Positions 10,874 through 22,700 of a DNA stretch of 64,000 nt are shown here, piece by piece. The position numbers and the translations under genes are program-made. Within the stretch, counting starts at the first letter, position 1, and each line of letters begins with the position of its first letter. Below the pieces are notes generated by a model, which ran no database searches, was not told the DNA's origin, and saw only the letters and a list, made by a program, of their open reading frames with translations. The DNA comes from Bactericera cockerelli. Taxonomy: Eukaryota; Arthropoda; Insecta; Hemiptera; Triozidae. Where the stretch lies: the NCBI GenBank assembly GCA_024516035.1, contig CM044959.1:36979876-37043875 (forward strand). The letters run 5' to 3'.

Positions 10874-12112
10874 ATCGGAAGTAAAGGAGGAGGATGAAAA
10901 CCTTTTACAAGTGTATGCTATTTTCGGCTTCTCTTCATTCCGTTTTCTACATAAAATGGTCCAAGGAAAAGTAATAAGAAATAGTCTAATGTTTTATGTC
11001 GAGTGAAATATCTCTCTAGCTAATAGCAATTCTATTACCGTTAGCATAATATCATAACTATACAATACTGTACATACATAATATATGATACATATCTATG
11101 AATATTGACAGAATTGTCATTAAAAACACCCTGAGAATCCTGTGAACACATAAATACTGTTAAAAACACCCCATGAGGATCTTGGAAAGGAAATTAATGA
11201 AACGAAGACACGTTAAAACCAGTAATAATTCTACTGGTCTTACGAAAGCATTAAAGTACCGCATCCTTTTTAGGAATTAATTGTTATTAAGATAGTAGTA
11301 AAGTGATGCAATGTTTATAGGCTTACCATCTGCTGGGCTTTGCCCATCAGTGGAAAGTTATGTTCAGTACCTGTGTACTTCCGGGAAAAGTGGACGTCTA
11401 AGGATCTCTGAAGATCTGAACCTACCAAAATATTAAATTTGGATGGTAGGATTTTTTTTTTTTTTTTTCTCCTCAGAATAATAATAATTACTCATACATA
11501 TAATATAAAAACCTCTTTTAAAACATTTTAAACATACCTACGTCCCTTTGGGTACAATGCCCATTGTATACAATGAACAATTAATGGTTGATTCATATAC
11601 ATAATTATTATATTGTTTATATAGCATCGTAGAATACCATGATATTATATACACCACTAAACAACATACAACACATGCATATGTGTAATTAATAAATAAT
11701 TTAACAGATTCTTGTGTGTAGCTACGTACCTGTATAATTTTATACATATAAAGGTATGTATGCATGATATATGTACTAATATTATCTTGTATTAATATGT
11801 TACGTATATTATACTACACGCATACTACTGGTAGCACTGGCGTCGACTAATTTGGGCCCCCGAGCGACCCCTACCTAACAACTGGAATATGCTGAATCCT
11901 GATACAGTGGAGACCCAACTCTTTCTCTTATGTAAGAAGCACTTGATTGCCGGGTCGCAAGACCTGTCCTTTATTGTTTGATTATCTCTTTAGGACAAGT
12001 TCGTCACTTGCGCAGGTCGCCTGGTGATTTGTGGTTCAGGTTTGTCTGGGTATCGCAGGAATTGGGTTCCATGAAGAGGGAGTTGACAGGCAAAAACCTA
12101 TATAAAAATATA

Positions 12113-12143
12113 CAGTTAGGTGCAAAAGTGATTCAATAAATTT
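12113..12143. repeat. Terminal inverted repeat of Tc1 element (left)
   Basis: 31 bp, matching the reverse complement of 13679-13709 with one mismatch. An inner core copy lies inverted at 12308-12320. Confidence 0.92.
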
Positions 12144-12350
12144 AGATGTCCTCAATAACTTGATTTTACTTAATGGTGTAATAGGTAAATTAATACAGAT
12201 TTTTATTGAATGATGTAACATGTTGTTTCCAACAAATAAACAATTTTATTTACAATGAAAATGAAAGAACAAAAATAATAATATTGATAATTAACAGAAA
12301 AATATTTGGATCACTTTTGCTCCGATCACTTTCCCCCAGGGAAAGTGGCC

Positions 12351-13370
12351 TCAGTATTTTGTCCAGAGTCCTCTGGCATTTTTCACTGCTTGAATCCTCT
12401 TCGGCATACTCATGGCTAGTTTTTCACAGTAGTCAATTGGAATATTGTACCATGTTTGTTGCACACGCTCCCAAAGTATCTTCAAATTTGATGGAGGTGA
12501 ATCATAATCCTTCACAAGTTGTGTCTTCAAATATGACCACAGATTTTCAATTGGATTTACATCAGGACTCTGTGCAGGGTGTTCTAGGATTGAAAATTTT
12601 TGTTCACCTAACCAGCTCTTCACTATTTTAGCTGTATGTTTGGGGTCGTTATCATGCTGGAACACAACTTCTTCATTGGGACAAGGCATAAAGTCAACTG
12701 TTTCACTCACTTGAGTCTTGAGAATGTCTAGGTACATCTCTTTATTCATGTTACCATCAATTTTGCGTATTGGCCCCACTCCATGTGCACTAAAACAGCC
12801 CCAAACTTTGATGTTTCCACCCCCATGTTTCACAGTCTGGATAAAATCTCTAGGTTGGGGGGTCTCACCACTTCTTTTCCAAGCCCATTGCCGTCCGTCA
12901 GTGTGATATCGGTTGATTTTTGACTCATCGGACCATATTACATTCTTCCATTTCTCAACGGACCAATCCTCGTAGGTCTTGGTGAATTTCTTTCTTCTTT
13001 CAATATTCTTCTTACTCAGAAGTGGTTTTTTCTTTTTCTCGATTGCGTTGAAATGAGACCTTTTCAGTGCTCGAGCTATTGTCCACTTGCTAACACTGAC
13101 ACCAGTATCACTTCTGAGGGCTTCAGCAGCTTCAGGTGCAGTTGTGGTCCGACCTGTGATGACATATCTAACAAGCCTCTTGTGATCTTGAGCTGTGAGC
13201 TTTCTTGGTCGCCCTTCTTTCGGCTTCTGAGGTACATCTTTGTGCAGCTGCCGAATTCTTTGCACTGTGGCATAACTGAGGTTCAACTTTTTTGCAATTT
13301 CACGGTTAGATAAGCCTTGTATTAGGTAATATCTCACACTTTCACTAAAAATAGATATTTTTGATTTCAT
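12351..13370 (-). CDS. Tc1-family transposase (DD34E)
   Basis: 339 codons if started at the Met at 13368-13370, the usual length for Tc1 transposases. The frame stays open 49 codons further upstream, but that part is not transposase-like. The N-terminus has a paired-like helix-turn-helix (about residues 5-45, LSNREIAKKLNLSYATVQRI), then a GRPRK hook and a second helix-turn-helix. The catalytic domain shows WSDESKI (first Asp), FQHDNDPKHTA (second Asp) and PDVNPIENLW (Glu), with 34 residues between the second Asp and the Glu. No stop or frameshift is visible. The enzyme excises and reinserts the element at TA sites by binding the GCAAAAGTGAT cores at both ends. Confidence 0.93.
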   Translation of the reverse strand: MKSKISIFSESVRYYLIQGLSNREIAKKLNLSYATVQRIRQLHKDVPQKPKEGRPRKLTAQDHKRLVRYVITGRTTTAPEAAEALRSDTGVSVSKWTIARALKRSHFNAIEKKKKPLLSKKNIERRKKFTKTYEDWSVEKWKNVIWSDESKINRYHTDGRQWAWKRSGETPQPRDFIQTVKHGGGNIKVWGCFSAHGVGPIRKIDGNMNKEMYLDILKTQVSETVDFMPCPNEEVVFQHDNDPKHTAKIVKSWLGEQKFSILEHPAQSPDVNPIENLWSYLKTQLVKDYDSPPSNLKILWERVQQTWYNIPIDYCEKLAMSMPKRIQAVKNARGLWTKY

Positions 13371-13678
13371 CGCGACAAGAGATGTTATGGAACTGAATTT
13401 TTCGAAGAATGTACAAGACAAAGGTCGTAAAGTAACTGGCCGAAAAAAATAATTCAAGAAATTCACCTCTTCGTGAAAAATTTTTGGGTTCTGACGAAAG
13501 TTGCAAAAGTGATCCACTCGGACATCGAATGAAATTCATTTTTCTATTTTTATTTATTGACTTTTTCCTACTTTAGTTTTTGCTAAATATGTCTAAAGAA
13601 TACGACATTTATATACATAAAAAACTGCATTCATTTAGGTACACAAACAAAAGATATAATTACATGTTCACAGAATCG

Positions 13679-13709
13679 AAATTTATTGTATCACTTTTGC
13701 ACCTAACTG
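13679..13709. repeat. Terminal inverted repeat of Tc1 element (right)
   Basis: 31 bp, partner of 12113-12143. An inner core copy lies at 13503-13515, again in the opposite orientation to the terminal copy. Confidence 0.92.
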
Positions 13710-13734
13710 TAGATATAGGTACTATTAGACATCC

Positions 13735-13874
13735 TTAACACGTAGACGACCGGGTGTACCACCGGTGATACACGCACGTTCGTACCACCGGTGGTACACG
13801 GGGTCGGATAGCCGTATTATCGCCGGTCCCACAAGAGAATTCACGAAAAACCATGCCGGTCGTCTAAGTGTTAA
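13735..13874. mobile_element. TTAA-flanked MITE (piggyBac-like)
   Basis: A 140-bp unit including TTAA at both ends (13735-13738 and 13871-13874). The ends form a 19-bp inverted repeat, TTAACACGTAGACGACCGG at the left, with one mismatch. TTAA duplication is the mark of piggyBac transposases. The interior is GC-rich and has a repeated ACCACCGGTG core. It encodes no protein. It lies 24 bp from the Tc1 element. Confidence 0.75.
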
Positions 13875-14350
13875 GTTTCATAGTAAACCGATATCGGCGA
13901 TATCACTGAAGGCATCCTACCTATGTATCCTCTAGCCTAGTCACATGTAGCCAAGACTTATGAAATACACCCATCCTGTCTGATTACAATCATTGCCACC
14001 AGAGTCTCCTCTTCAAATTTTTGGTTGTGATAATCGCCCCCCAATCTTTATAGCAGCTGTCAGTCGTTGAAACCAGAGATGCAGTAGAAGAGTAGACATA
14101 GGAGTGGAGTTACATAAGGAAGCTATCCGGAAGGTTGAGATCTAGTGGCTATGTGTGTAATCTCGCACTATGGGATATACAGTAGCTATACTGAATAAAA
14201 TCTGATACTTTGATATCCAATAGCTAATGTATAGTGTAGTACTAAAAGAATATGTTTTAGTAGCTATGTATGTACCTATATGAGATCTAGTAGCCATTTC
14301 ATTTTTTTAAATAGTATGAGACATAGTAGCAATGTATGAGATATAGTAGC

Positions 14351-14739
14351 TATGTATGAAATCTATCACTATGAGATCTATTAGTTATGTATGAAATCTA
14401 TCACTATGAGATCTAGTAGTTATGTATGAAATCTATCACTATGAGATTTAGTAGCTATGTATGAAATCTATCACTATGAGATCTAGTAGTTATGTATGAA
14501 ATCTATCACTATGAGATCTAGTAGTTATGTATGAAATCTATCACTATGAGATCTAGTAGCTATGTATGAAATCTATCACTATGAGATCTAGTAGTTATGC
14601 ATGAAATCTATCACTATGAGATCTAGTAGTTATGTATGAAATCTATCACTATGAGATCTAGTAGCTACCTATGTATGAAATCTATCACTTTGAGATCTAG
14701 TAGTTATGTATGAAATAAATCCCTATAAAATATAGGAGC
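14351..14739. repeat. 35-bp minisatellite
   Basis: About eleven tandem copies of a 35-bp unit beginning TATGTATGAAATCTATCACT, with copy starts at 14351, 14386, 14421, 14456, 14491, 14526, 14561, 14596 and 14631, then two after a 4-base slip near 14666. Central copies differ by one or two bases. Degenerate pieces with TAGTAGCTATGTATG extend the array to roughly 14110-14890. Confidence 0.92.
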
Positions 14740-14889
14740 TATGTATGAAATCTATCTCTATAATATGTAGTTATAGTAGTAGCTTTGTATGTGTGTAATT
14801 TATCCCTATGAAATCTAGGAGCTATGCATGAGATCTGGTAGCCAACGATGAGATGTAGGAGCTATGTATGTCATCTGGTAGCCATGCCA

Positions 14890-17800
14890 GGAAGAAGTGG
14901 TGATGAATCCGAGTGTTGATATTCTATGACGTTGATCTATAGGCAAGAGATTTTCGCCCGCAGTTGTGAGATAGAATTGATAGTAAAAAAAATCAATTTA
15001 TTTTTTACAAAACTTGTATTACATCAAGGTGTCATATACATAGGTTGGAATTATTGGATAGTATGAGACTCTCTGTAAAGCGCTAGCGGGCTCGTAGTAG
15101 AGACCCACAGGCTTATTAATATATTAAACAGGTGAAATCTTAGAACAGTCGAAGGGTGAAATTGAGGACAAAATCGAGATCAGAAGTTCAAGTCATAACT
15201 TACATTTCTCCATTTAAAATAATACACAAAAATCAATGCTTAAGTCCACAGAGGTATAACAAAAATGTTCATAATTCCGCCCTAATAGTGAAAAACAGAT
15301 TCAGTCTCAAGTTTTTGCATAGATAATACGCAAATACACGAGACTCGAGTTCCACAGATTACTAAACAAAAAATCTATGAATTTTGCTCTAAGTACTTTA
15401 ATAGACTTAAGTAAGCTGTTGTAAGTACTTATTAACTGTCTGAGTACTCGAGTTAAGCTCAGGTAAGCTTCTGTGTCTGCATTGAGCCAGAAGCCTCAGT
15501 GGACCAGTGCGTCACACCTGGGTTGTCCTGGAGTATGTATATTGTATATGCGTCAGTGTGCGTCTAGCCGTGTCAGTCAAGTTCAAAGCCTCCAGCCTGA
15601 TGGACTGGACGCTAAGTATCTGCCTTAATTACCCGAATAAAACAACAGACTTGTGCCAACTCATGTGAGGATTATGTAAATCGAATGTTGTGTCGGATTC
15701 CACCTCTCTGGTATGGGATAATGGTGTTGTCATCTCTGGTATAGGTATTTGTGCCTATCACACGGCCACAGATGTAGGTATTATATCTCTGGATTATCTG
15801 GTATTTGAATCCCGCCAAGACAGTTGTCAATGGAGAGACTCGAATGATGGATTGCCTATTAAAGGCAGAACACCGCATATCGGCTGTAGCAATTTTATAA
15901 TCGATACTCAAATGCCAACTAGTCATTATGGACTCGTTTTTTCTCGAAGCGTTTTCCGAGAAGGTCGAATGCCAATGTCTTTTAGCTAGAGTGAAACCCT
16001 TGTGGAACCAAATTTCCATCAAAGATTGTTAAAAGTAAAAAGTATACTGATTACTGATAAAGACGTTTTCAAATGTCATGGAACTTTGGCACTGTGTGAA
16101 GTGCTGAGAAGTGTGTGGTCACTGTTTTTTATGCCATCACTATTTCCTCAGAATTCCACCTTATTGGAATAGCCTCGAGCTAGAGATAGCATTCAACGTT
16201 TTCCTCGTGACTTAGAATAAAATGCTGTGCTTGTGTTCAAGACTAGCAAGTGTGGCCCGAACATGATCGCGAGTTACCCATATACATACATAATGAAAGA
16301 GAATTTTTGGTAAATGTAAAATGTGGTATTAATGTACCTTCAAAGCATTAAAACAGTTAAAATATTTCCACCTCAAAAACTTTCGTAGGTACTCTATGTT
16401 TATGGGTCAAGTCTATTCTTTCATATTCCACCGTTATCATGGCGTTATCTCCTTCCGAATAATGTCTTTTATGCTCGTAGCATATTATTAAGGACTCTAT
16501 TCATAGAATGAACCAGTCTTATGGAAAAGTTATTGTCGTTGGCGTAAAGGTTATTTTTTCTAAACTTGCAATTTCCGAAATTTTATTCTGTACGGGTATG
16601 TGTCCATTGCCCAAGCAAATATTTTTCCTAGCTTTCTTGAAAAAAAATTCACTTTAAAAGTATCTCATTGCACTTTTGAAATGTTTTTTTTTTTCTGCTT
16701 CGTTTCTTTAACTTTCTTGATTACATCTACACCTCTTAAAAGTCTCAAAAGCTTAGAGTAAATCCCTTTACATTTCGAGAACTAGACCCCTTGCATACCA
16801 CTTCTTACATTCGTAAAAAGAACTTCAATTTCTCCACTTGCGTAGTTGCATCTCTTCATTCCACACTTGATGCAATTAAAACACAACTTCTTCATTCCAC
16901 ACTCGACCTGATCAGAGACAGAAGAATGCCACGGAGCATTCCAACACAGTTGACGGAATGCTCCTCACTGACATCGAAAGCGTTATCTGAGTCAAGAGGT
17001 CAAATAGCACGTCTCAGTGAGTCCTTATGAATCCGAAGAAACGCAAGTGAACCAAAAAATGACCTGCCCGGATGTTTGGATGTTTTTTTTTGTGTACAAA
17101 TCTTACATATACTATTATCTAGACTCTAGACAGAGCTTCGTTGGTGGTGCTTTGTTCTTGGGCAGTAATGTGTGTAGAGGAAACATTGAGAATGATCACT
17201 TTTAGAACTGCGGTTTGTTAGAGAGTAGTTGCCCTATAAATTCCTTTTCTTTCCAAATCTTATTCATGAACTCATTGTAATTTTGTCCAGAGTATGCAGA
17301 ATTTTGTGAAATTGTAATATTAGAACTCTCTACAAATTCGATGATAATCTTGAAATGATTTATTTTCTCCTTAAATTACCCATTTTACATTGATGTAAAC
17401 TTTCATTTATTTGATGAAACACCTAAGCCAAGGTGTGGAGAACACCTTATACAAAGAAAGAGACATTTACTAAACATAATCATGTGAATTCTGTGGTTAA
17501 ATAAGGTCTTCTCATGGAAAACTCTAAGATGATGTCCATATATGCAAAGTTTGATTGAATGATTGATGTTTCAAACGAACACCTCTCATTAAAAGCTGGT
17601 ACCTAGTTCATTAAATAGCCACCAGGCAGTCTGGTCTTGCGTGTACAATGTCCGTTAGAAAAAAACCGTCTGTCAGTCAAATTGTTTGCCTGGCAGAAGC
17701 GCTCAATATTTATCTCTCACAGGAAGATGGTTATCAAATTGTTTGCTATTTTATCTTATTGAAATCAAAAGAGATTTTCTGACATCATCCTTTTTACAAG

Positions 17801-19177
17801 GTACTTCCGTTAGTTCAAGAACAAAACGTTAAAAATCTTATCAATTTTGCGTGACGGTTATAGTTGAACGTCCCCTGAAAGAGTGTTGATTGGGGAATAA
17901 ATTGATTTCAAATTGAATTGAGTGTTGATACATCATTGCTGCAATGAACCATTATGTTTACTAAATCCCCAAGTCCAAACACGTTAGCTAAAGTTCCAAA
18001 GTTTGATACAATTTATAAAAGTTCAAGTTACCAGTAAATATTTGTTTTGTTGTTAGACTGTAGCGGCTTTAGGAATTTTGATAAATGACAATATATTTGA
18101 CCCGATTTGTCCTATACGGAGGAAATTCTATTAGCAAAAATCACCATCCTCACATTTAAAGCTCTTTCAATTTCTTGTTAAAAAATCTATTGCTCTATCT
18201 TTCATACAGTCACAAAAGATCTCATTAGGCCGCAGTGTTAATTGTATTGGATTTCGACTGAAAACCTACATTAAGGTAAAATCTTCTTTTATCTACATTA
18301 TGTACTCAGCATTGAATGCACTTGTATCCAGCACTTGCCAATTTTTTATGGATTTGAACTGCTCTTGCTAGAAAAAGCTTCTTTTATTGGCAAAGAGAAC
18401 ACAAGACGTATCAATCAAGATTCTAGAGCAACTCTTCAAGAAGGCTCTCGAAGGCTTGAAGCTATTCTCTACAGATGAACTGAATCCCCTTCGAGGCAAG
18501 ATACCAGCAGATGAATGGGATGGGGCCTATCGTTTAGAAAATTGCGTGCTTTGAAGCTTAGCAGCATCTATTGAAAATAGCACACTTGAATCATAGTAAA
18601 ATTATGAATTATGTTCTTGGTGGTGATGATGTTGATAAAGCTTTTGATTATGATAATGATGTTGATGATATCGTTCAGAAAATTGTCTGTTTCAAAGCTT
18701 CGCTATTTATGTATATCTTTTGAAAATAACATACTGAAGCTGTTGGCAATGATGATACATTGATATTAATGATTATTCTAATCAGGTAAATGATGATGCT
18801 AATGCCAATAAAATTTTACAGCCATAATTATATCGTTTATAATAATTATCCTCATTAAAGTCATGATTTATGCTCGGACATCTCATGCAAATATTTCAAA
18901 CTTGCAAACAGGTTTGAACCGTTTTGACCGTTTCAACCGTTCCATATGTGGAACATTGAAAACGGTAGAGTCATGGAAGTGGCCAGGCAGGTCAATGGAT
19001 TGGGATGAGTCATGCAGGACGACAACAGTGTGAAATTTATGCAGAATTCTGAATTTTTTTGGACTTTCGTCTGTAGTATCCGTATGTGACTTGGATTAAG
19101 TAATGCTATTATGCTATTAGTAATACTAATAGTTCTGTTACATAATATACAATTATATAGTAGTTATGTACACGAAA
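14890..19177. other. Non-coding AT-rich DNA, no gene seen
   Basis: No open frame with a domain; 15672-16022 is open on both strands for about 100 codons but has no recognisable motif. A CAGGTAAGC at about 15460 lacks a pyrimidine tract and was not called a splice site. 18600-18670 is a GAT-rich low-complexity patch. Confidence 0.5.
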
Positions 19178-19191
19178 TCAATATTAGTTCT

Positions 19192-19553
19192 CTTCTTCTT
19201 CTTCTCCTTCTTTTACTCTGTCTTATCCCGCTCAAGCAGGGTCGACGTTGTTCAACCTCATTGTTGAGGTTGATTGGTTTTGGCACATTTTTTACGGCTG
19301 GATGCCCTTCCTAACGCCAACGATTCTATTTGAATTAACGTCCCAGATTAGGACGGGGGTTTTACCCTCCATTCGCTAGGAATCGTACCAGCTACCCACA
19401 TTAACCTCACCCAGCCTGGGTAGGGCCGGAAATGGCAGCCTCACGTGTTTGAATGGAACAGAGTTTTCTTCGAAAAGTCTGCCCCAGCCGGGAGTTGAAC
19501 TCGGGAACTCTGGACTACGGGCAGTAGTCACAACCATTACGCCACGGAGGCTG
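19192..19553 (-). mobile_element. tRNA-derived SINE, full length
   Basis: A 362-bp unit flanked by a perfect 14-bp direct repeat TCAATATTAGTTCT (19178-19191 and 19554-19567), a clear retroposition target duplication. On the - strand the head reads CCTCCGTGGCGTAATGG (box A) and GAGTTCAACTCCCGG (box B), as in a tRNA gene. A conserved body follows that includes the segment around ACCCTCCATTCGC (as read on +). The 3' end is a GAAGAAG-type simple repeat. The body is shared with the 5S-headed SINE at 42158-42425 and with relics in the inverted arms. Confidence 0.88.
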
Positions 19554-19707
19554 TCAATATTAGTTCTAACTAAATCAATAGGTCTTATAAAGGCAGATTC
19601 AAAAACAATCTTGCTGAAATTCTTCTAACTCTACTTGTTATTTTTTTATCCTAAGAATAATAATGGATACTTATTCAATAATTCGTAACATTTGAAACTA
19701 ATATGAA

Positions 19708-19737
19708 TTTTTCATTTTTTGTCTGTTACAGGTAAGC
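19708..19737 (+). promoter_or_regulatory. Candidate recursive splice site (zero-length exon)
   Basis: A T-rich tract (TTTTTCATTTTTTGTCTGTT) leads to ACAG ending at 19731, and GTAAGC begins at 19732. This is an acceptor fused directly to a donor, the form of a ratcheting point. It has the same strand and layout as 953/954, 18.8 kb upstream, and it lies 34.5 kb upstream of the candidate exon at 54254. The role is inferred from motif form and spacing. Confidence 0.55.
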
Positions 19738-22700
19738 TTAAATCCCATTCCTCTCTCGCTAGAAGTGATGCCTCCCAGATAAGTAGCCACCTTTTTGTAC
19801 CCTTTTTTATGTGGGTTTAATTTTCACTATCAACATCATTACGTCAAATATAAAATCTTAGGTCTTCATTAGCAAATAAGTAAAACAAAATTGAATTGCA
19901 ATCCCGGTTAATCAATCGTCGATTTACCTTGATCAAGGAAAAACAAATCTCGAAATTTTCTATTTTGACTCAAATTCAGATTTTAGATAATAAATAATAA
20001 TACTAATAATCTGCCACCTTTTCATCCATGTAGAAGTTTGACCTTTCTGAAAGTGTGTCGTCTCCACCTTTTGTTGTGTTGAGTTGATTGATTATAAACT
20101 ACTTACTAGAAATTGACATTCAATTAAAAAATGAAGGTTAAATAGACACTGCATGAATTTACAAAGATTCTAGATGTTTATCAGAAGAATCTATGTTTCA
20201 TTTGAAAATGACGAGTGAGGAATTCAGTTTTCAGTTATTTTTCATTATGTAGAATGACGTGCAGAATAGAGGAAGCCGGTACAACATATCGCATATCTAT
20301 TGTGGAAACATGCTAGCTATTGGAACAACATTCTAACTCGGAGTAATTGCGAAACAACAACAACACTCAGAAAGTCAGAACACTCTTAACAACAAGTTAT
20401 AGACCCGGCAGTCCCGACACAATATACATAGAACATACCTCCAGAGTACAAAATACGACTACGACTGTTAAAAATGTTGTATTTTCATGCTCAATTTCAA
20501 ATCCTATAGTTCGACTGTACCCAATTTAAGACGTCAAGAAATTTCCGTAACAAATTCTTCACTATTGACCGCTGAAGATCATCAGGCTCGTCCTGTGTTA
20601 TCTAATAAAGTCGCACAGGTCGCGGACCGGAACCTACAAGTGACATTTCATAACTTCTGTCGCTAGCGCCACTTACTAAATCGAGATAACCCGTCAAATT
20701 CTAGATAGCCCAGGCATAGTGAAAGGAATTCGGATTGTGTTGACACAGGAACGGGTCTAGACTGATTTTGGGGAAATGGCTGACAAACAATAATTTCGTA
20801 CATAACGAATGTTTCGTACACAATAGATATGCGATATGGCTTTTAGAATATCAAAAGCATCTCCACAACAAGGTAGAATTATCTTAGCAGGTGACATATT
20901 ATGTAATCCAAAATTGTATAAAATAAAGATTAAAATCAAATCAAATCAAATCCTTCAGTACATGGGTATGTGTAATAGACACGCTGTTAATATTCAGAAT
21001 AAAGAGTATTTTTCGCCAACTTCTCTGTAACTTATCAATGTTTCTTAAACGACCTTTCTTGTGTTATATTGATAAGAATGATAAGTGTTGTTTTGGTATT
21101 AATCAGTGCAATAATACTATACCAATACATGTACAACATTTTCATACAAAAAATAATATTATGTGTTTTTTTACACATTTCCTTCCGAGAGTTCGTTCCT
21201 GGTTGATATGCCAGGCTGCTGTAATAAGTGTTACATGAAGATCTGGAAGATGAACGCACACTAGATCCAGCTCCACTCAAGAATGCTGCAGAGGATTAAA
21301 AGTTCAGCACAAGTTGTAGCAGATGCTGGGCAATTAAATTGAGATAAAACTGGGTATAATTAAATTAGAGAAGGAAGAAATATAGATGAAGTAGATATTG
21401 CAGATAAAGTCAAAGAAGAATACGTAGCTAAGTAGAGGTAAAGTCACACTAAAAAGAGATATGTTTGTATGAATCAAGTTAAGGAAGAGGTAGATAAGAA
21501 TAAAGCGAAAGAAAATTTGAATTTAGTTCAAGAAGAGATGGTAAGGTAAAGATGAGAAAGGAATAATACTTCAAAGTGCTTTTCCGAGTTTTTGATGTAA
21601 AATTCTAGAGTCAAATCACCAAGCTGAAAGTTATGAGTCTACTGTTATGTGTCTTGACGATCAAGCTACCGAAGGCGAAAATACGAAGTATCAGGAGCGA
21701 ACCTAGGGGCATTGGTTAGAAAAGTAATCAATTATCTGAGCATCCCACACAAAAGATCCAGAAAGCCTAAAAGCTCTTAGGAAGTATATAAAGTGTAATT
21801 GTCATGCTAATGAGAGACACGGGTAAGAATTATTTAGATTTATTTTATTAAAAGTCCAATTAATTCATTGATAGAAAATAACTGATACTTAATTGACAGT
21901 GCTATTATAAAACAGCCATTTACTCAAAGACTCAGACAAGAAATAACTTTTCTTCTCTGAGTAAAGATTTTCTGGCGGAGAAGAAATATACAAACAACAA
22001 TATGAAAAAATCGTAACTCGAGAAAAACGCCTCTATAAGAAATATTCAACACTGAGTAAAGTATTAAAGCTAAAATAAAACCCTTAAGGAACATTAAAAA
22101 TAACGCCTACGGTAGATAAATATGCAACAGTAAGTATTACCGCAGATAATGTAACATAATAAATTGCAAGTAATTACATGATTTGCTAGAACTTATGATA
22201 GGCACTCGTGATTTGAATGTAATGAACAAGAAGTGAGCCATGTTTTCACCCACACAGGCCAAAAAGTCATCTTGTACTGAGACAGAGTCGGATAGATTGG
22301 ACGGGTAAAAGTTTTATGCGTCGGTCTCGTTAGCGATTACAGGATGCGGCGAGAACATCAACACTATCAACAGGTAAACAGGACGGAAGATCTTTTAAAT
22401 AAAGTTATGAACAACTCTCTTGAAAAAGCATGGTTGTGACAGGAGACAGATTGTTGAAAACTTTCCAGGTTGCGTACCGGAGCAAACCAGAAGCCTCTCT
22501 TTGAAACTGGAGAAATTCAAGCCAGGAGTCTCAACAAAGCACTCACAGTAATGTTAATGAATTTCCTTGTTACTGACTACAGTGACTACACTCATTTAAA
22601 TCTCATAAAATGTAGAAATCGAAAGTGTCTCTTTGGGAACCCTGTATAATCTGAAGTATAACTTGAAGTTGATGCGATTAATCACGGCACACACACTGAC

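Larger units (their letters stand above)
6457..12110. other. Non-coding AT-rich DNA with small repeats, no gene seen
   Basis: No open frame here has a recognisable domain; the longest, about 100 codons, lie on both strands around 9932-10237 and 10562-10861 and look accidental. Listed separately are a short hairpin (7117-7156), a 24-bp exact tandem duplication (8167-8214) and two palindromes (10820-10873). TACAGGGTG motifs occur near 7331 and 10772. A run of about 20 T sits near 11453. Confidence 0.5.
12113..13709 (-). mobile_element. Tc1-like DNA transposon, apparently intact
   Basis: A 1597-bp element flanked by TA on both sides (12111-12112 and 13710-13711), the Tc1/mariner target duplication. 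Its 31-bp terminal inverted repeats (12113-12143 and 13679-13709) begin CAGTTAGGTGCAAAAGTGAT and differ at one position. A second copy of the GCAAAAGTGATCC core lies about 190 bp inside each end, in the opposite orientation to the terminal one. Inside is one uninterrupted transposase gene. All parts needed for transposition appear present, so this copy may be, or recently was, active. Confidence 0.93.

Noticed and set aside
14110..14890. CRISPR array
   Set aside because: Units are contiguous 35-bp tandem copies with no distinct spacers, in a eukaryotic setting; it is a minisatellite.
15451..15466. Third recursive splice site at CAGGTAAGC
   Set aside because: No pyrimidine tract lies upstream of the CAG.
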